The notes under the pieces were generated by a model. The model did no database searches. It saw only the letters and a list, made by a program, of their open reading frames with translations, and was not told the DNA's origin. 26,271 nucleotides of DNA, taken from the NCBI RefSeq assembly GCF_000485595.1, contig NW_014577635.1:12164-38434 (forward strand), given 5' to 3'. This document shows, one piece after another, positions 16,291 to 24,099 of the stretch. The position numbers and the translations under genes are program-made. Origin of the DNA: Priapulus caudatus. Lineage: Eukaryota > Priapulida > Priapulimorpha > Priapulimorphida > Priapulidae. The stretch's first letter is position 1. Every line of letters starts with the position of its first letter.

Positions 16291-16427
16291 CTCGCAGTCC
16301 TAGATTATCTCACTTTTCATTGTTTTCATTTTATTTTTTAAATTCTAATGTGGTAATGCCATTTAGAGCTATCTAAGTAACTGAATGAAACACTTTTCCC
16401 TTGAGTGAGATAATCTAGGACTGCGAG
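16291..16427. mobile_element. MITE-like element with perfect 23-bp inverted repeats
   Basis: CTCGCAGTCCTAGATTATCTCAC (16291-16313) is exactly inverted at 16405-16427 around a 91-bp AT-rich spacer. Perfect arms of this length suggest a recent insertion. No clear target duplication was found. Confidence 0.65.
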
Positions 16428-16507
16428 GCGTTCCGTATGCCAATTTATCTAATTTTAACATGTATTTTACGATATATTAAAGAATGATGCAAAAACCCTA
16501 AAAAGTG

Positions 16508-16535
16508 CCCTAACCCTAACCCTAACCCTGACCCT
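16508..16535. repeat. Interstitial telomeric-type (CCCTAA)n tract
   Basis: About 3.5 perfect CCCTAA units plus a variant CCCTGA, followed by CCCTAATTAAATTT. It matches the ancestral metazoan TTAGGG telomere repeat in reverse. It lies about 200 bp upstream of NIP7. Confidence 0.85.
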
Positions 16536-16628
16536 AATTAAATTTAAAATATATGTTAAAATTAGAAGTGCCTAGTAAACATATCCTATCGCATTTTTCA
16601 GCCGACTGCATGATTTGCCATATCGCCA

Positions 16629-16653
16629 TGACGTCATAGAAAAATGGCTGCCC
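16629..16653 (+). promoter_or_regulatory. NIP7 promoter: CRE and YY1-like sites
   Basis: A perfect CRE (TGACGTCA, 16629-16636) is followed by AAAATGGCTGCCCCC, close to the YY1 consensus AANATGGCGGC. They lie about 90-110 bp upstream of the NIP7 ATG with no TATA box. This is a typical layout for TATA-less housekeeping and ribosome-biogenesis genes; the assignment is inferred. Confidence 0.5.
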
Positions 16654-16740
16654 CCTTCTACGAAGCACGTTTTCTAATGTCTCTGTGAATGTTCGACTTT
16701 CAGTATTTGTGCGTATAATTTGCTAAAATATTTATTCAAA

Positions 16741-16796
16741 ATGAGACCATTAACTGACGAAGAGACGAAGACATTCTTCGAAAAACTAGCAAAGTA
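16741..16796 (+). CDS. NIP7: NIP7 exon 1
   Basis: ATG at 16741 begins [18 protein letters not shown]. The donor is TA|GTAAGT at 16797, phase 2. Confidence 0.96.
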
Positions 16797-19700
16797 GTAA
16801 GTTTGTAGGTTTAGTGTTTTATTCCCACAGCTTGCTTGATTTTTACGGTGAGGAGCGTGAGGACAGGTACCTACTGAGGTAGTGATTTGTGTTTATTTGT
16901 AATCATTTTATTTTTTAAACGGCTCAAGTACCTGCGAATGTGGCAGGTTTGGTTTTACACTTAAAAATGGTGACACTTTACTTTAGTTCCGAACAGAACA
17001 TTTTACCACTACCAGTAATAATTTTTTTACACAAATCTTGTTTCATCTGCATTCAATAGTACTACTACTAGTACGTACTCAATGTAGATACAATAATGTA
17101 ACCCAAACCCAGGATAGGGTTACAACGCGTCGCTATGGTTTTCTGTGGAGGAAATTCAGGGAACCCCTGAGTGAATCACTCAGTGCGTTTTCAGAGACTA
17201 GAACTTCCAAACTGGGTTTATTCTCAACACGAACCTTTCTCTGCTATCTTGGAACTTACTATGTATCACAATACTCTGTATTAAACTAATATAACCTGTT
17301 ACAAAAATTCGAAGTGACGAGTGGCGAATAAACTGAGCGCCATTTCTGTTGACCTGTGACGTACTTCGGTTTGAAGAGCGGATTTACCGACCAATCGGAG
17401 GGCGCTGCGTTTGCCGATTGCTATGCGCATTGGGAATGCGTACGTCACAGGTCAACAGAAATGGCGCTCGAAATATCCGCCGCTCGTCACTTCGAATTTT
17501 TGTAACAGGTTATATTAGTTTAATACAGAGTATTTTGATACATAGTAAGTTCCAAGATAGCGGAGAAGGTTCGTGTTGAGAATAAACCCAGTTTGGAAGT
17601 TCTAGTCTCTGAAAACGCACCAGCAAACCGCCCTGAGTGATTCACTCAGGGGTTCCCTGAATTTCCTCCACAGAAAACCATAGCGACGCGTTGTAACCCT
17701 ATCCTGGGTTTGGGTTACATTATTGTATCTATACTCAATGGTGTGATGTGCACACAGAAAAATACACTTAAATGTTTTATCATCCCACACCTTGCATCAG
17801 AAAATGACATCGGGTTATGGCTTCAGGTTTGTGAAGAAAGTATAAATTATGTACTTTTTATTAATTTCTCAGCATCGGAGAAAACATAAAGTTGCTCATT
17901 GATAGGCCGGACGGTACTTACTGCTTTCGTTTGCACAATGACCGGGTCTATTATGTTAGGTAAGTGAACAGTAAAAGTGTCTAAAACCATTTATATTTAT
18001 TGTAGGATATATTCTCGAATGACGCATATCGCTTGGGATATTTTTGAGGGAATTCTTACCTGCAATTTGTTTCTCACTATCATGCACATTCTATCACATG
18101 TTCTCCAACCTAGTTCTGCCCCCCCCCCTAATTTCTCACTTTACTGTTATATTACGTTTCCCTCCTGCAACCACATCACACAAGCAATTACACACAAAGT
18201 TTTGTTGTCACACCACCTACTCCCAATATTTAGATGAGACTAGCATCTATTGAGAGTGACAGTGTATATAATTGAAGAATAAACTCGATCATCAGAAACG
18301 TAAAAATACTGCTTCATGTAAGCTATTCGTTCTGTGTAAGTAGTTTCACTGTATAACTGCTGTATTCACAACTCTCAAGCATTCTCTATCGATAGAGGTG
18401 CATCCTATAAAGCTGCCTGGTCTCTAACAACACAGTTGTAACTATAATGAGTAGTCGTATGCGTGCAGCTTGTGTCTCTAGGGTGAGTTTATACATGACA
18501 TTGTTTCTATGTCAGTGAGGCGCTGATGAAAAGAGCAGCTAACATCTCACACGATAACCTCGTCAGCTTTGGAACCTGCTTCGGAAAGTTCACCAAGACG
18601 AAAAAATTCCGGTTGCACGTCACAGCTCTTGATTACCTCGCTCCGTACGCCAAGGTGAGGAATGCGTGCAGGAATCTTCCGCTAGATTTTTGTGTATAAT
18701 GTATGTGTGCTTGCTCATTCAAATACGTTGTTCGCAGGGAAGCGTCGGACTGAAATGAAGGAACTGGTCATAACTACAGTGCGAATAGGATGTGTAGCAC
18801 CTAAGAAAACGAAGGGTCCGAGGGGGAGGGTCAATCCCCACCCATTGTGCCCATCCCTACGTGGATCTGCCACCTAAGATGTCATGTGTGTTATTGTTAT
18901 TCCTCGCAGTACAAGATATGGTTGAAGCCAAGTGCAGAGCAACAGTTTCTCTACGGCCATCACGTGATGAAGTCTGGTCTGGGCCGCATCACAGAGAGCA
19001 CGCCGCAGTACCAGGGACTCGTCGTATATTCGATGGGCGACCTGCCACTGGTGAGGGCGCCACTGTTGCTCGTCAGTAACATCGTCAACGCAGTGATTTC
19101 AGTTTCGCCTCTAGTGCATACTCACTGATCGCACAATGAATACATTAAGAAACATCAGGTCTAAAGGCCTAAATGTGTTTCTGTAACATATTAAATACAG
19201 CCCAGATCTGTGTATAAAGGCACAGAACACAACTCTGCACTTATAAATTCAATTGGTTTAATAGCACAGTTGCTCTCTTGGGTTGCCAACGACTGCAATT
19301 AATAATAGAACGCGCATATATCTAAATATGTAATGGCAGTATATGGAGAGTTCTATGGTAGGCTCTGATTAGTGTTCCAATATAATAGCTGCTACTGCCC
19401 AGCTGTGCCTCCTACTCACACCCAGAGTATTGGCGAAAAAACAGTTATATATGCACCTGAAGATTCGATAAAGATGAAAGCACTTACAGTGTAAAACTAA
19501 ATGTCGATTTATTCTTTTTTTATCTATAACAACTGAATATCGTGATATCGTGCATATGAAGAACTTATCTACTATACATCAATATATATATTATAATCAG
19601 GAGCTTATAAATGGAATTATGGAATAAATGGCTTTAAATTCCATTTATAAGCTTCTGTAATAATGTATATGTAATATAAGGGCATGATTAAACCTTGCCA

Positions 19701-19906
19701 CTGCAGATCTCATAATGCCATGAGAGATTGAAGGGGACAATGAGTGACCAGCAGCAACATAACAATGTGTTGTGTATTTCATGCAGGGTTTCGGCGTGCT
19801 GGCGAAGTCGACGCAGGACTGTCGCCGTGCCGACCCGATGACGATCGTCGCGTTCCATCAGGCGGACGTCGGTGAGTACGTGCGCAGTGAAGACACGTTG
19901 ACGTAG
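16741..19906 (+). CDS. NIP7: 60S ribosome subunit biogenesis protein NIP7, 5 exons, complete
   Basis: Exons 16741-16796, 17873-17959, 18516-18654, 18910-19050 and 19787-19906 join to 543 nt, 180 aa plus TAG, the same length as human NIP7. The start [19 protein letters not shown] and the end [16 protein letters not shown] match the family at both termini. The N-terminal domain (about 1-92) includes [22 protein letters not shown] and [20 protein letters not shown]. The C-terminal PUA domain (about 95-170) has [22 protein letters not shown] and [16 protein letters not shown]7 is a nucleolar RNA-binding factor needed for pre-rRNA processing and 60S assembly. Start choice is secure because the N-terminus is conserved. 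The stop codon lies inside a 14-bp minisatellite, and intron 1 carries a foldback transposon. The gene is convergent with the UBX gene. Confidence 0.98.
17085..17731. mobile_element. Foldback DNA transposon with long TIRs and 9-bp target duplication (MULE- or Merlin-like)
   Basis: The left arm 17085-17364 and right arm 17440-17731 are inverted copies, perfect over roughly the outer 95 bp and mostly identical further in. A 13-bp insertion in the right arm and a divergent patch near the inner end are the main differences. The loop is 75 bp. The element begins and ends TAGATACAATAATG / CATTATTGTATCTA and is flanked on both sides by the identical 9-mer TACTCAATG (17076-17084, 17732-17740). No transposase is encoded. 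Long arms and a 9-bp duplication fit Mutator-like or Merlin superfamilies; which one cannot be told here. It sits in NIP7 intron 1 (16797-17872). Confidence 0.88.
17873..17959 (+). CDS. NIP7: NIP7 exon 2
   Basis: The acceptor TTTCTCAG ends at 17872. The 87-nt exon completes Tyr19 and encodes [20 protein letters not shown] through VYYV. Donor GTAAGT at 17960, phase 2. Confidence 0.97.
17960..18515 (+). other. NIP7 intron 2
   Basis: A 556-bp AT-rich intron from GTAAGT to ATGTCAG. It has a poly-C run at about 18120-18128; nothing else is recognised. Confidence 0.9.
18516..18654 (+). CDS. NIP7: NIP7 exon 3
   Basis: 139 nt encoding [40 protein letters not shown] and YLAPYAK. The donor AAG|GTGAGG is at 18655, phase 0. 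It covers the end of the N-terminal domain. Confidence 0.97.
18910..19050 (+). CDS. NIP7: NIP7 exon 4 (start of PUA domain)
   Basis: 141 nt, phase 0 at both ends, encoding [40 protein letters not shown] and SMGDLPL. This is the first half of the PUA RNA-binding domain. Confidence 0.97.
19051..19786 (+). other. NIP7 intron 4
   Basis: A 736-bp AT-rich intron from GTGAGG to TTTCATGCAG. It contains hairpin element 2 (19602-19653) and otherwise nothing recognised. Confidence 0.9.
19602..19653. repeat. AT-rich hairpin element 2 (17-bp perfect arms)
   Basis: AGCTTATAAATGGAATT (19602-19618) is inverted at 19637-19653 around an 18-nt loop. The left arm is preceded by ATTATAATCAGG and the right followed by TCTGTAATAAT, an imperfect continuation of the stem. 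It shares the ATCAGGAG outer motif with hairpins at 5676 and 22591. Confidence 0.85.
19787..19906 (+). CDS. NIP7: NIP7 exon 5 (end of PUA domain) and stop
   Basis: The acceptor TTTCATGCAG ends at 19786. The exon encodes [20 protein letters not shown] and [19 protein letters not shown], ending at TAG 19904-19906. An internal GTC|GGTGAGTACG looks like a donor but is read through; the conserved family C-terminus shows it is coding. Confidence 0.97.
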   Translation, partial: GFGVLAKSTQDCRRADPMTIVAFHQADVGEYVRSEDTLT

Positions 19907-20009
19907 TCACGCTGACGTAGTCACGCTGACGTAGTCACGCTGACGTAGTCACGCTGACGTAGTCACGCTGACGTAGTCACGCTGACGTAGTCACGCTGAC
20001 GTAGTCAAC
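19901..20009. repeat. 14-bp minisatellite overlapping the NIP7 stop codon
   Basis: ACGTAGTCACGCTG repeats at 19901, 19915, 19929, 19943, 19957, 19971 and 19985, with a partial eighth unit at 19999. The units are perfect. The first unit supplies the last Thr codon and the TAG of NIP7. Each unit junction contains TGAC-GTA-GTCA, a small dyad. Confidence 0.95.
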
Positions 20010-20040
20010 GCCAACACACCGCCCCCCCCATCACACGCAA

Positions 20041-20400
20041 GCAACGACGACAGCCTCCACGTGTGCGTAACCAACGACGACAGCATCTATGTCTTCGTAA
20101 CCAACGACGACAGCCTCCACGTGTGTGTAACCAACGATGACAGCATCTATGTCTTCGTAACCAACGACGACAGCCTCCACGTGTTTGTAACCAACAACGA
20201 CAGCATCTGTCTTCGTAACCAACGACGACAGCCTCCACGTGTTCCTAACCAATAACTACAGCATCTTCTATGTGTGCATAACCAACGACGACAGCATCTG
20301 TGCCTGTAACTAAGGACGACGATCTCAACATGTTCGATACCAATGGCGACAGCCTCTGTGTGTGCCCGTAACCAATGACAACGCCATCTACTTGCATGTA
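20041..20400. repeat. 30/60-bp minisatellite in NIP7 3' UTR
   Basis: About 12 subunits of roughly 30 bp, (AAC)CAACGACGACAGC..., alternate two versions: CCTCCACGTGTGTGT and ATCTATGTCTTCGT. The higher-order period is 60 bp and the copies decay toward the right. Because 30 is a multiple of three, it produces open frames on both strands (TNDDSLHVCV / VEAVVVGYED type). These look like by-products, not genes. Confidence 0.9.
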
Positions 20401-21017
20401 ACTATTGATGATGCAGCTCCACCCTGATGTTCTAATAATTTTCAATTCGTGTGACGTCTGTCATGAAATCAAGCTGTAACATCTGTATAGCTAGATGGCA
20501 TTGGAGACTGGTAAAGTCATTGGAGGACAGTGTGTGATGAGATCTGTGACATCACGGCAAACCCTGATGATAAGTGGTGGCATCGAATAGGTCATGACGA
20601 CAGTGTGTGACGTACTGCTAATGCTGTACCCTGTCCCCATTGTATCACAATCCACATTGCCGACGACAACCATGGCATTGTAATTGCCTTCTAGGGTATA
20701 CAGCGAACCATCCATCAGGGTGTACTAGTTTAATTTAAAAATGTGTTTCTTTTTGCTTTAAGTTAGAGATTAAGAGGATATCCCATTGTGAGATCATTTG
20801 ATGGCTTTAAGTACATTCCATACAGACGGTTTACCGGAAAACGGCAAAGACTGCAATGGTAAACTGGTTTGCTGTTTTTCGTGTGGCATGGCAAAAATAT
20901 AATCAGCAGATTGTAAAAGTGTTCGTTATATGGAGTAAGAAATTGGTAAAGTTTGGAAATTAAAATTGTGACTCGAAAGACATCACAGTCTACTAACAGG
21001 AAACACAACAGTTTATA
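20401..21017. other. Rest of NIP7 3' region, no recognised gene
   Basis: The left part keeps TGACGTC/GACGACAG-like debris of the preceding repeat up to about 20720. The right part is AT-rich. No coding exon was recognised on either strand. Confidence 0.5.
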
Positions 21018-21023
21018 AATAAA
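21018..21023 (+). promoter_or_regulatory. Candidate NIP7 poly(A) signal
   Basis: AATAAA in TTATAAATAAATG, about 1.1 kb after the NIP7 stop, so the 3' UTR would include both minisatellites. Confidence 0.35.
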
Positions 21024-21052
21024 TGATTTATAAATCCATAAAAATTCGTCTA

Positions 21053-21058
21053 TTTATT
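21053..21058 (-). promoter_or_regulatory. Candidate poly(A) signal of the UBX gene
   Basis: TTTATT on the plus strand reads AATAAA on the minus strand, about 390 nt after the UBX gene stop. It lies only about 30 bp from the NIP7 signal on the opposite strand. Confidence 0.35.
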
Positions 21059-21447
21059 TTTTATGTACATGACTTGTTGTTAATGCATTTATGATAATTA
21101 CATTACTTCCCTATGTTACCATTATATAAACATTGGTGCAAAACAAGTTTTGTATACAAATATATTTTTCGCTCATTAACTAGCTATATAGATGATACAC
21201 ATCTAGCTTCTTTTATCATTTCTCTAAGAATAATATTACACAACATATGGCAGAGGTGTTAACAAATGTCGGTGAAACACGGTTTAATAGTGCTTGTTTG
21301 TCACTTGAATCATCACTCGCATCTGTCTGTAATCGCTATGTTTGGCTACGTATAATATGCACACATCTAAAACCTGATTGAATGCTTAACAGTAACTCGG
21401 AGGACATAAAGATGTGCGTGTGTCTGCGTCGGTTATTGCACGCACCT

Positions 21448-22566
21448 TCAGCCCGCGCCGCCGCGAGGGGGACAGTGGACATGTAGCAGGGATCGGTCGC
21501 GGACATGTGCGTCGTTCAGCGTCAGTTTCTCGTCCTGTAGGATGACCGTCGGTACGTCTGACGTCGACATTCTCGCGTTGGCTGCGAGCGACACGTTAGC
21601 GATCGTCGCCGTACGGCGCAGGACGGCAGCCAGCGTCGTGCTCGTCCGATACTTCGCCACCACTCGCTGCCCGCACGGCAGCTTCACCGCTACGGTGATG
21701 TACTCCGCGTTACTCGTTGCCACGTCTGCGGCGGAGACGCTTTTGTTTTCATTCTTCTTGCCGCGCAGTGCCTGCTGATTGCAGCGAGTTTTCACAGCTA
21801 CATTTCTCTTCCCATTTGTTTTCTCTGTAGTCTTTTTCTCTCGTTTATCGCTTATTTTCGCTACCCCGCGTGAGGACTTGGCTGGTTTCGACGTGTTCGT
21901 TTGCTGTGCAGGACGCGTATTTGACTTTGCCGCTACCTTACTGTTGTTGTCACTGCTTACTACGGTACGCTGTTCCCGCTGCACACCAGTGTCACTTAGA
22001 TCCGTCGCACCATTGCTATCATGCGGGGCGTCTGCTGAATGCATCTGTGACGCACTCTTAACATCAGTGTCAGCGTTGATGTTCCTGCTCATGGAAGAAC
22101 TGTCTACCTTATCACAAGACCGACGATCAGATCTCTCTGCCGCAGCAATGCAGATATGACGTTCCGCCGTAGCGGCTTCGTCTGTATGCTTTCTACTCCT
22201 CGTATTCATTAGCAGATTGATGAGAGGACCCTCCCTGGGGCCCTCGACGATGTCAGGTAACACGTGGTAGTGCTGCTGAAGCGCAGGTGTGTCCGCACGC
22301 TGACTGCTCATCCTCGGAAGCTTCACCGTCGCCACGGGTCGCCGGGGGCAGCAGTCGCCGCTAGTTCTCGCGTGAAGTTCACGCTCGATCACCGACGCGT
22401 CGAGCGGGATTTCGCTGCAATGGCGGTTAACATTTCGCGACGGACGCATCTTTGATTTCGCCGCTGGTTGACGTTCGAGCTCGCGTGAAGTGTTGTGGAG
22501 TCCCTTACTCGCTGAGCTGTTAGTGAACAACATTCCCCCGGACGTACTCACAGATTCTGCGTCATT
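21448..22566 (-). CDS. UBX gene main exon
   Basis: Open for 372 codons to TGA (21448-21450), much longer than chance here, with GC-rich codons unlike its flanks. The exon starts after CTGATTTTAG on the minus strand; the in-frame TAG belongs to that acceptor, so an upstream exon or the internal Met at 22533 must provide the start. Confidence 0.8.
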   Translation of the reverse strand, partial: NDAESVSTSGGMLFTNSSASKGLHNTSRELERQPAAKSKMRPSRNVNRHCSEIPLDASVIERELHARTSGDCCPRRPVATVKLPRMSSQRADTPALQQHYHVLPDIVEGPREGPLINLLMNTRSRKHTDEAATAERHICIAAAERSDRRSCDKVDSSSMSRNINADTDVKSASQMHSADAPHDSNGATDLSDTGVQREQRTVVSSDNNSKVAAKSNTRPAQQTNTSKPAKSSRGVAKISDKREKKTTEKTNGKRNVAVKTRCNQQALRGKKNENKSVSAADVATSNAEYITVAVKLPCGQRVVAKYRTSTTLAAVLRRTATIANVSLAANARMSTSDVPTVILQDEKLTLNDAHVRDRSLLHVHCPPRGGAG

Positions 22567-23228
22567 CTAAAATCAGATATTGTAATATTATCAGGAGTGT
22601 ATAATATAGATTAACATACATTAATAATAAATAATAATTAATATAGATTAGGAGTATATAATCTATATTATACACTCCTGATTTTATTTTAGTATTGGAA
22701 GGCGTTGTTGGTGTAGAGTAGTGGATTCGTTTAATTTCCATTTAATACATGTCTCTGTATTAATTATACATGATGTCATCAAGTTACACTTTTAAAAACT
22801 GTGTAAAATGGCTATAGTCACCTTAGTGTTTTAATATGTGTAAATCCACCTATCCCACAACACACAGTACATGAAAGTGATAACAGTTAGTCTTGCTCTT
22901 GATTAAATTTAGCATGTTTCTGGTTCTTTCTACCTGCAGCATAGATTCTGCTCATGGTTGATTAGTTACTACCATCAGCACTGTGTTTTACCTACAACGA
23001 AACAGTTCTAACCTTAGTTGTCTGATGTCGCGTCCCCTTGGGATGTGTGGTGCCTGAAGGTGCCCGGCAACCCCTCGATTCCATGCGGGATGTGATTCCT
23101 GCATCTTCCTCACTGTCGCATCTTCTTCGGCTAGGATTGACGTTACCATGTGGACGCTTGCCACCAGATGGCGGTTGCGACCGGCCTTGTCGTCTTGGTC
23201 TACCGTTGTCTCTCCCTCTTCCACTCAT
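21448..23228 (-). CDS. UBX-domain protein, UBXN10-like, two proposed exons
   Basis: Proposed exons 23228-23013 and 22566-21448 give 444 aa. The N-terminal three quarters is low-complexity, polar and Lys/Arg/Ser/Thr-rich (SSRGVAKISDKREKKTTEKT), probably disordered, with no signal peptide or membrane segment. The last 85 residues look like a ubiquitin-fold UBX domain: ITVAVKLPCGQRVVAKYRTS, a helix TTLAAVLRRTA, then VPTVILQDEKLTLNDAHVRD and SLLHVHC. The PCGxR-like strand and C-terminal placement resemble UBXN10, a p97/VCP cofactor linked to cilia. The usual Phe-Pro-Arg loop for p97 binding is not evident (VPTVIL instead), so function is uncertain. If exon 1 is wrong, translation could start at the in-frame ATG at 22533. 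It is convergent with NIP7. Confidence 0.5.
22591..22681. repeat. AT-rich hairpin element 3 (23-bp perfect arms)
   Basis: TCAGGAGTGTATAATATAGATTA (22591-22613) is exactly inverted at 22659-22681, with a second internal stem AATATAGATTA / TAATCTATATT. It lies in the proposed UBX gene intron and shares the ATCAGGAG terminus with the hairpins at 5676 and 19602. Confidence 0.9.
23013..23228 (-). CDS. Proposed first coding exon of the UBX gene
   Basis: ATG at 23228-23226 opens MSGRGRDNGRPRRQGRSQPP and runs 72 codons to HQTTK. There an AAG|GTTAGA donor joins in phase 0 to NDAESVSTSGG of the main exon. The peptide is Arg/Gly/Ser-rich and resembles no family I know. The donor is non-ideal. An overlapping frame (MEEGETTVDQ...) has a better-looking donor, but joining it would hit an early stop. 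Confidence 0.4.
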
Positions 23229-23465
23229 ATTGCAGAGGATCTCCTGTGTCAGCGTGCCTTAAATTAAACATAACACTATGTAAGCTAGTAAATTACGATA
23301 CAATATTTATTTGTAGGCATGTGTAGTACATAGATATATATATAAGGAGTATTACATAATGTCTTCTAAATGCTAGACACCACATAGTCCATATTATTAC
23401 TGCCTCTCAGTATTTGAATTACACAGTTTTTCTTCTTGCAGACTGAAGACCAGTACAGTATACAG
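23229..23465. other. Upstream of the UBX gene
   Basis: AT-rich sequence with a (TA)n run at about 23334-23344. It may hold the 5' UTR or promoter of the minus-strand gene. No clear TATA or other motif can be assigned. Confidence 0.35.
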
Positions 23466-23489
23466 GGCATGAAATTAGCCAAAATGTGA

Positions 23490-23590
23490 ACAGGCCCACC
23501 CAAAATTTTAACAGTCCCTTAGACAAATTGAACAGGCCCTTACAAATTTGAACAGGCCCTTACAAGTTTGAACAGGCCCTTAATTGTGTT
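23490..23590. repeat. Degenerate ~24-bp repeat (GAACAGGCCCTTACAA)
   Basis: (T)GAACAGGCCC(TTA) recurs about five times with spacing near 23-24 bp, the outer copies diverged. No coding frame. Confidence 0.8.
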
Positions 23591-23796
23591 CAATTTATTC
23601 CATTATTAATAAAACTAGGTATTAGCTTTGTTTATTAGGCATACCCATAGTATTTCAGTATTTCATTGCTATCACTGGAGTTCTACTTGTTTGACAGAAA
23701 TTGCTGGAACATGATTTACTTCTTAGTAGTCACGAAGTAAAAACTAGTCAGGAAATAGCTAAATACTGTTGATATAAAGGAAAGATAGGCAAAATT

Positions 23797-23912
23797 GTTT
23801 GTGGACCTAAAAATTCCTTAGCCACCACAAACAGTTTGAGGACCCAAAAATTTCTTAGACACCACAAACAGTTTGTGGACCAAATAATTTCTTAGCCACC
23901 ACAAACAGTTTG
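23797..23912. repeat. 37-bp tandem repeat, self-complementary units
   Basis: GTTTGTGGACC...TTAGCCACCACAAACA starts at 23797, 23834 and 23871, with a partial copy at 23908, a period of 37 bp. Each unit begins GTTTGTGG and ends CCACAAAC, so each can form a hairpin. A related GTTTGTTTGTGGTGGCTTA lies at about 24006. Confidence 0.9.
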
Positions 23913-24099
23913 CCCGGGGGCCATCCAAGTCATTGTGCCCGAAAATTTATTGGCCGTAACTTGTCTTCTTGTTTACTTGTAACTGATATACATGTGGTTG
24001 CACGGTTTGTTTGTGGTGGCTTAACATCTCTAATCTAGACAGAATTATTTATGGACCTATGTAAAATTTCTCAACTGTTTGGCTAACATTCCTTAAAAT

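Larger units (their letters stand above)
16121..16545. mobile_element. Candidate TIR element with telomere-like ends, containing a nested hairpin
   Basis: AAATTTAATTAGGGTTAGGG (16121-16140) is inverted at 16526-16545 with one mismatch. The right end merges into a CCCTAA tract. A second inverted pair (16291/16405) sits inside. No ORF. The outer pairing could be coincidental because both arms are low-complexity. Confidence 0.4.

Noticed and set aside
17349-17790. Open frames inside the NIP7 intron 1 palindrome
   Set aside because: The same peptide ([20 protein letters not shown]) appears from both arms because they are inverted copies. It shows no transposase similarity and is not a gene.
19870-19876. 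GTGAGTACG donor-like site near the NIP7 C-terminus
   Set aside because: Reading through gives the conserved [11 protein letters not shown] ending, so it is coding sequence.
20005-20255. Repetitive-peptide open frames on both strands
   Set aside because: They are direct products of the 30-bp minisatellite whose period is a multiple of three.
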